Below are positions 59,605-64,000 of a stretch of DNA of 64,000 bases, in pieces. Position numbers and translations under genes: made by a program. The notes beneath the pieces were generated by a model. It was not told where the DNA came from, did no database searches, and worked only from the letters and a program-made list of their open reading frames with translations. Within the stretch, counting starts at the first letter, position 1; each line of letters starts with the position of its first letter. The stretch comes from Acestrorhynchus altus. Its lineage: Eukaryota; Chordata; Actinopteri; Characiformes; Acestrorhynchidae. The stretch spans positions 21,651,121 to 21,715,120 of the forward strand of contig CM067507.1 of the NCBI GenBank assembly GCA_034509495.1, read 5' to 3'.

Positions 59605-59920
59605 TCTCTTCAAATTTAACCTTTGCCTTAGAGGTCTCAGGTTGAAAGAACAAAGAGCAGAGCTTGTCACTGATGTAGATCACATTTTGCAGTACCTCTT
59701 TTCTAAACACCTGATGGAAATGGTAAAATAGCTGTGGTACTCCAGAACCTGGATTCACAACCATTGACATAGTAGGTGATCCTCATCACATTCCAATGTG
59801 TCAGTGTTCTGACTTTTTAATATCTATTATTATACCCTTAATAAAACCACTAGTATTTATTTATAGCTATTACTATATTTTCTTCACAAAGAACACCCTA
59901 TTTACCTTCTCTTCACCATA

Positions 59921-59927
59921 TACCTCA
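59921..59927 (+). promoter_or_regulatory. lin28a: Second partial let-7 site (TACCTCA)
   Basis: Same 7-mer, in the related downstream copy of the duplicated segment ('ccatatacctcattt'). Confidence 0.4.
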
Positions 59928-60236
59928 TTTCCTTCACATATATTTATGATTTGATAATCAAGTGCTATTTGTTTTAGGATTTTTTATTCAATTACAGGTT
60001 TTGATGTTTTTTTTCTATGCACACTGTTGTTATGCTGGTATAGGAAACTTTATCTATGCCAAATCAATGCAACATTAACTCTGCACTAATCATGCTGCAG
60101 ATTAATTTGCCTGTGTTTGCCTGTCTTCTCATTTTACTGTTTCTGATTTTGTTTCTCAGAACAGTATATGAATGTATTGTTATGTAACCAAAATTGCATT
60201 GAAGGTTTACTGTCATGGAAGCATGAATCTGGATAT

Positions 60237-60244
60237 CTCAGGGA
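60237..60244 (+). promoter_or_regulatory. lin28a: miR-125 (lin-4 family) seed match, 8-mer CTCAGGGA
   Basis: CTCAGGGA is the full seed complement of miR-125 plus the terminal A. miR-125/lin-4 repression of lin-28 is established in worms and mammals. Its presence supports a 3'UTR reaching beyond 60.2 kb. Confidence 0.7.
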
Positions 60245-60645
60245 ATGATTCAGATGATCACGTTAGTTTGATACTTTCAGGGAGAAATATAGGAATATAA
60301 ACTGAGAATAAGAAGTTCAGTGTCACATTAGTAATATAGAATGAATTAGCATGAACATTTTTCTACAATGGTTTTGTTATTTTGTGAACTCCATGTTTAT
60401 ACTCCTTAGGACTTTTTCAAAGAGTAATTATATTTGACAATGTGGCAAGCTGACAGAATAATCATGAACACATTTGCAAACAAAAACAGAACATTTTTTA
60501 TTTTATTTTTTAAAGATTTGTGTATGTAATTGTCATTTGAAATACGTATATCCATTTCCATGCATGTAATGGCTTGAGAAAAACATTAACTATATGTATT
60601 TGCACATAGGTTTGAACATAATTTTGAGCAGATCTTTTTCTTTTG

Positions 60646-60651
60646 AATAAA
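60646..60651 (+). terminator. lin28a: Candidate lin28a poly(A) signal AATAAA
   Basis: 'ttgaataaaagtttgcc', with a second AATAAA at 60672-60677. No coding sequence or clear gene feature follows, so these are the likeliest 3' ends of the transcript. Confidence 0.6.
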
Positions 60652-60699
60652 AGTTTGCCATACATGATAATAATAAATGACTCCAAGTATTATTTTTCT

Positions 60700-63600
60700 A
60701 TTTATTTACAACTGTTTATATACCAGAAGAAATTAAGAGACCACTCCAATTTCTTTCTCTTAAATCAGCTTCTCTATATGTATGGCAGCCATTTCTTTCA
60801 AGCTATTCCATCAAACAAAGCTAATTGGTGGAGGGACTGCCAATACATGACAGCTGTATTTGAGTACAAGTAGTGACTTCTGAATACTCTCAAAGTTAAA
60901 CCATTAGTATGTTTCTGTTTATAAATATTGTTTATATGAGAATTAACAGGATTTATTTGCATTGTTTGAGGACTAGAGCTCTGAGAAAAAAACATGTAAT
61001 GAATATTTTCTGAAATCATATGATTTGGAATAATAATTTCATGAAATAACCTTGATTGTCACAACGTGTCTCCATGCTCTCCAGCAGTACTTCAAACTGC
61101 TGTTGGGAGACTTTATGCCATTTGTACAGAAATTAAAGTAGTTCAGCTGTGCATGATGGAATGGCTGAAAAGAAATGGATGACATACGTGTAGAGAAGCT
61201 GATTTAGAAAAAGAATGTAGTCTCAAAGCTGTATCTTTCATTACTATTATTTGTTCATTACTTGGTCGTTACTGTTCAGTTCTGTTCAGACGGTAATGTT
61301 CTACTACTTTAACAAAGGCATCCACTCAAATAATTGACAAATATTCCCTTTCCTCACAGTTCAAAAATTTATCTATGTTAGATGTTTTGCCCTTCAAAGG
61401 CATTGACAACATTTTTCTGTCAAAACAACTGATTATGAAAACATAATTTAGTTAGGTTTAGAGGTAATAGCTCTGATTTATTAATATGAAATTCTCAAAG
61501 AAAAATATTAAATAATTTATTAAAACAGGAATATTTTTTTAAAGTAGAGGGAATGTTATTATTATTTTAGAGAATGGGTAGTGAAGATATGCTATCAGAA
61601 AACCTTTTGCACATGCACATTAATTTCCCTGTATATTTTCCCACTGTTTTAAAATCAAACTCTCTAATTTACTTTGCTTACACAAAATCATGAACAGCAG
61701 CTATGAATCTCCTATCTCCTGGAGGGTACTGCAGGGAGTCTTATGATAAAATGATACAAGGTCTATAGGTTCTAGAGATTTGAAAATATTTCTGATGTCA
61801 CTGATCACACGTGGAACCCAGATAAGTATATGCAAAATGTCTGAGGTTTCATATGTAGACTACTACTGGGTTTTTAGCTGGCATATTTTTGAATTTACTC
61901 TTGAATTATTTGTCAATAAAATAAAAGTATCAAAATTTACATAACTTTTTTATATTTTTTGGAATTATATGGATGTTAAATGCTATTTAAACAAAAAAGA
62001 TGTTTTTTTTATCTTATTTTAGAACTGCCCTCATTCATATAGCTTTTGTAAAGATATCTGCTCTTTTACCAAACAGTTTTTTATTTGGAACATGGATTAA
62101 TTGGCTTCATAAAGATCTACCCTGTCAAGAGAGATACATTCAGTAATCAGTCTTATTTTATTGCTAAACTCCATATTCATATACATACATATTCAAATTT
62201 AAAGCCCTTTTTTATTTGTTTATGGAGCCCAACAATACTTACACACAGCTGCTGGTTCTAGCAATACTAAAGTTGCTAGTTTTCAGTAAAGACACTGAAT
62301 TTATGTAAATATTTTTGTTATCAAATAATTTTGTAGAGAGAAAGCACTTTTGAATGATATCAGTCATGCCACCCAAAAATGACTGCTATCAGAATAAAAG
62401 AAATGTGAGCAGTAGTCTATATATCCTTACAATCAATAAGGCACTCAGTACAAAAAAATAGATAATAGATAAAAACCCAAATGACCAGAACCATGCTTGC
62501 CTCTTTATTTGCCCATTTACAGCAGCAATTTGAACTCTTTTTCAATCCATCTGAGACAGAATTCCTAACCAAATCAGTACATTATATGTGCAAAACATAA
62601 TTGTTGCTAATTTTAATTTCTGACCCATATAAAGAGAAACATTGTCTGAGGTCCGATTTAAATAATAATGATAAAGTACAAATTTGGCATTAAACTAATT
62701 TTACTAAACTAATCTTAAAAACTAATCTTACTAATCTTACTACTCTTTCTATTAATCTTAACACCCTCTTTGGTAATAGTGTGTTAGAACAGAATTCTTA
62801 GAAATAAATGACGGATCCCAAATCATGCTAAATAAAAAGGTCTTCAAAAGTCTCAAAAATGAAATAAAATGCTTGCAGAAGAACATTTGCTCTTTAAATT
62901 TTATTATACTAAATTCCTGTACAGAACAGCAAAACAAAACCAGTACCAGTAAAAAAGGTAGCCCTTGGGTTGTGCAAACCCAAGTTATGAAATGTTCTTC
63001 ATGTTAATTTTACATTTGGTTGTAAACGTCTTAAGAGGCACAAGTCTGACATTTCTCTTGTTTTAATGGGTCAGGGTTGCCAGGTCTAGTGTTTCTCAAA
63101 ACTCCAGCAACAACTTTCTTAAATTATTTGTTAATGTTACTTAGAAGGTGATCATTTATTTATACAGAGTTTTTAAGAATGTTGATTTTAAATGTTTATT
63201 TATTTATATCACACCCTGCCTAAACAGATAATAAATAACAGGCATGGCTTTGGGTCCCAAAGACAGGGGTACAGACTATTGTATTTTGGTGTTTAAAATA
63301 TTAATTCACCTTGGTATGTTCTACTACAACGAACACAAATGTTACACTAAATCTCCTCTCACTTTATCCCAAAAATAAGAGAATACACTTTACTACAATA
63401 AATGGGGGATATAAACTTTAGTCAAATAAAAGAAACTCTGTTGAACCCATGACTACATTTAAAGTCTTCACAAACTGACGTAAATTGTGGTAATAATTAA
63501 AATAGATCGAATTTTATCATCAGAATTAAGAAATATGCACTTGTGTGATTAATACCTGTGGACTAGTGGTAATAAAGTGTAGAATTATCAAATGTATTCC

Positions 63601-63700
63601 AGTACAGTAACTGATACTGAACTGTTACTAAAGTGGGTAACAGGCTGTGAGAAATAGTGAAATGTCCCAGCAGTCAAACACAGATACAAACTATGTCACG
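60700..63700. other. AT-rich intergenic DNA, nothing recognised
   Basis: Only short motif-free ORFs. I see no transposon ends, tRNA or microsatellite of note. Confidence 0.5.
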
Positions 63701-63884
63701 AGCTCTGTCCAACTCTCAGTGTCTCTGTCCTGTATTTAGTTACAGTCAGCTTCAGTCTTCAGTCATCTCTGAGGGTAAACAGATCTCATACAGGCTGCTT
63801 CAGCTTTATTTTCAACAGTAGAGATTCGAACTTTACAGCAGGGTGACCAAACGAAGACACACACACATAAACACCCTGTCCGTT

Positions 63885-64000
63885 TCCACAGTCTGAGCTT
63901 CCGTCACTACAACAGCGTAGTAATGTCCAGCTGTGTCCGAAAGACCCAAAACCCCGCCCACTGTTGCGCATTTGACTGACAGGTGAAAGAACCAATCAGC
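63885..64000 (+). promoter_or_regulatory. Probable promoter of a gene beyond the right edge
   Basis: A GC box 'ccccgccc' (63952-63959) and a CCAAT box (63992-63996) occur within 45 bases at the end of a long AT-rich desert, with CpGs reappearing from about 63900. In human, the gene following LIN28A in the same direction is DHDDS; that identity is only a guess here. Confidence 0.4.

Larger units (their letters stand above)
58515..60690 (+). other. lin28a: lin28a 3'UTR
   Basis: About 2.1 kb from the stop to the AATAAA motifs at 60646-60651 and 60672-60677. It carries an 8-base let-7 seed match (58617), two 7-base partial matches (59598, 59921) and an 8-base miR-125 seed match (60237). Two related ~80-base segments (59530-59611 and 59850-59937) share 'agtatttatttatagc', 'cttcttcacaaag' and 'ccatatacctcat', so part of the UTR is an old duplication. 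Confidence 0.75.

Overview
This is a stretch of vertebrate nuclear DNA, almost certainly from a teleost fish. It has spliced genes with GT-AG introns, about a dozen Tc1-like transposon remnants, tRNA-type SINEs, L2-like LINE tails, hAT/MITE-like elements and long dinucleotide microsatellites. The repeat mix recalls otophysan fishes (characin, catfish or electric-fish type), but that is an inference. I see no bacterial or viral gene system, no CRISPR array and no operon.

Five genes were rebuilt by joining exons whose splice sites and phases agree. (1) mtf1 (+, 1058-9843): the C-terminal eight exons of the zinc-sensing transcription factor; its first exons lie left of the window. (2) A small unnamed gene (-, 13673-14110): four coding exons, 72 residues, too fragmented for ordinary ORF calling. 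(3) yrdc (+, 16085-20854): six exons encoding the threonylcarbamoyl-AMP synthase of tRNA t6A synthesis. (4) maneal (-, 22751-31860): four exons encoding a Golgi-type GH99 endo-alpha-mannosidase-like protein. (5) lin28a (+, 49870-58514): four exons encoding the cold-shock/CCHC RNA-binding protein that blocks let-7 maturation. Its 3'UTR carries let-7 and miR-125 seed matches.

Layout: 1-13.6 kb is mtf1 with repeats in its introns and a long 3' flank. 13.6-16.1 kb holds the small gene and a CpG/CRE-containing region shared with yrdc. 16.1-21 kb is yrdc. 22.3-32 kb is maneal, tail-to-tail with yrdc. 32-49 kb is a repeat-rich intergenic desert with one unexplained minus-strand coding-like block at 41.5-42.0 kb. 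49.6-60.7 kb is lin28a. 60.7-63.7 kb is featureless AT-rich DNA, and the last ~110 bases look like the promoter of a further gene.

From memory, the order and orientation mtf1 / small gene / yrdc / maneal mirror human 1p34.3 (MTF1, C1orf122, YRDC, MANEAL). LIN28A is elsewhere on human 1p, so the maneal-lin28a junction marks a rearrangement between lineages. These genes do not form one pathway. Links are limited to conserved neighbourhood and a probable shared promoter for the small gene and yrdc.
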